Below are positions 58,250 to 58,374 of a stretch of DNA of 58,374 nt, one piece after another (the stretch's first letter is position 1; each line of letters opens with the position of its first letter). The notes beneath the pieces were generated by a model. The model was given only the letters and a program-made list of their open reading frames with translations. It was not told the origin of the DNA and did no database searches. The position numbers and the translations under genes were made by a program. Source of the stretch: an uncultured Bacilli bacterium (GTDB lineage Bacteria; Bacillota_I; Bacilli_A; RF39; UBA660); the NCBI GenBank assembly GCA_910584255.1, contig CAJTXV010000008.1, forward strand, positions 1-58,374, read 5' to 3'.

Positions 58250-58374
58250 TGGACAAGTGCATTAGTCAAGAAAAAGTAGACAATTAATTGAAAAATAGAG
58301 GGGGTATATTTTGAATTAATCTGTTTTATTGTAATATAACTGTTTAAATTGAATAGGAGTAAGATAATTTAAAG
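58250..58374 (-). mobile_element. IS3-family insertion sequence, right part cut by window edge
   Basis: A transposase end (58316-58374, minus) is followed by about 65 bp ending at TGGACAAGTGCATTAGTCAA, an inverted-repeat-like end typical of IS3-family members (TGGAC...). The rest lies beyond the window. Confidence 0.55.
58316..58374 (-). CDS. IS3-family transposase OrfB, C-terminal fragment
   Basis: The last 18 codons read LNYLTPIQFKQLYYNKTD. The motif LNYLTPIQF corresponds to the conserved end of IS3/IS150 OrfB integrase-type transposases (KLNYLSPVQYR). Only the end is visible, so intactness cannot be judged. Confidence 0.65.
   Translation of the reverse strand, partial: LNYLTPIQFKQLYYNKTD

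Overview
The window comes from a low-GC, spore-forming Firmicute of the Bacilli type. A DnaB/DnaI primosome pair, a YqzL peptide between era and recO, a SigK with a pro-sequence, YqfC/YqfD, a YqfQ/VrrA-like protein and two CotF-like coat proteins all point that way. A TGS-less threonyl-tRNA synthetase and the archaeal-type single-chain GlyRS would suit an Erysipelotrichales-like or related uncultured gut lineage, but that placement is inference. The standard bacterial code applies: essential genes are full length with UGA as stop.

Layout. (1) 1-3240: a collagen-like spore-surface protein, a decayed pnuC, a hydroxyacid dehydrogenase and a decayed helical protein. (2) 3241-6912: a two-component system plus ABC exporter (response regulator, ATPase, permease, histidine kinase), with four phased TCTTAAC repeats before the ATPase. 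(3) 6881-14040: a mobilizable element with a MobV relaxase split by a frameshift, an oriT-like segment, a large serine recombinase, two Xre regulators, an unknown two-gene cargo and two phased 11-bp repeat arrays, ending at tRNA-Gly(UCC). Degenerate copies of the tRNA-Gly 3' flank at about 3260, 6880 and 14010 suggest two insertions stacked at this tRNA. (4) 14200-41900: mostly core genes: truB, murE, sigK, a PgdA-like deacetylase, yqeG-yqeH, dnaG-rpoD-trmK, a PilC/PilD pair, dnaB-dnaI, T-box-thrS, mraZ-rsmH-ftsL-PBP (start of the dcw cluster), a small zincin and membrane proteins. (5) 41900-45900: two CotF-like proteins, one with a very long acidic tail, followed by a bacteriocin locus: a C39-peptidase ABC exporter, an accessory membrane protein, two double-glycine-leader peptides and a small hydrophobic candidate immunity protein. 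(6) 46000-57400: the conserved run rpsU-yqeY-(two unknown genes)-yqfC-yqfD-vanZ-like-ybeY-dgkA-cdd-era-yqzL-recO-yfhO, then T-box-glyS. (7) 57400-58374: an alpha/beta hydrolase and the end of an IS3-family element cut by the window edge.

The most novel material is the bacteriocin locus, whose two peptides and overlapping immunity candidate are too short for ordinary gene calling, and the mobile element with its phased repeat arrays and unidentified cargo. Several sites match established regulation: a four-repeat MraZ operator before mraZ, a SigE-like promoter before sigK, a SigK-like promoter before the collagen-like gene, and T-boxes before thrS and glyS.
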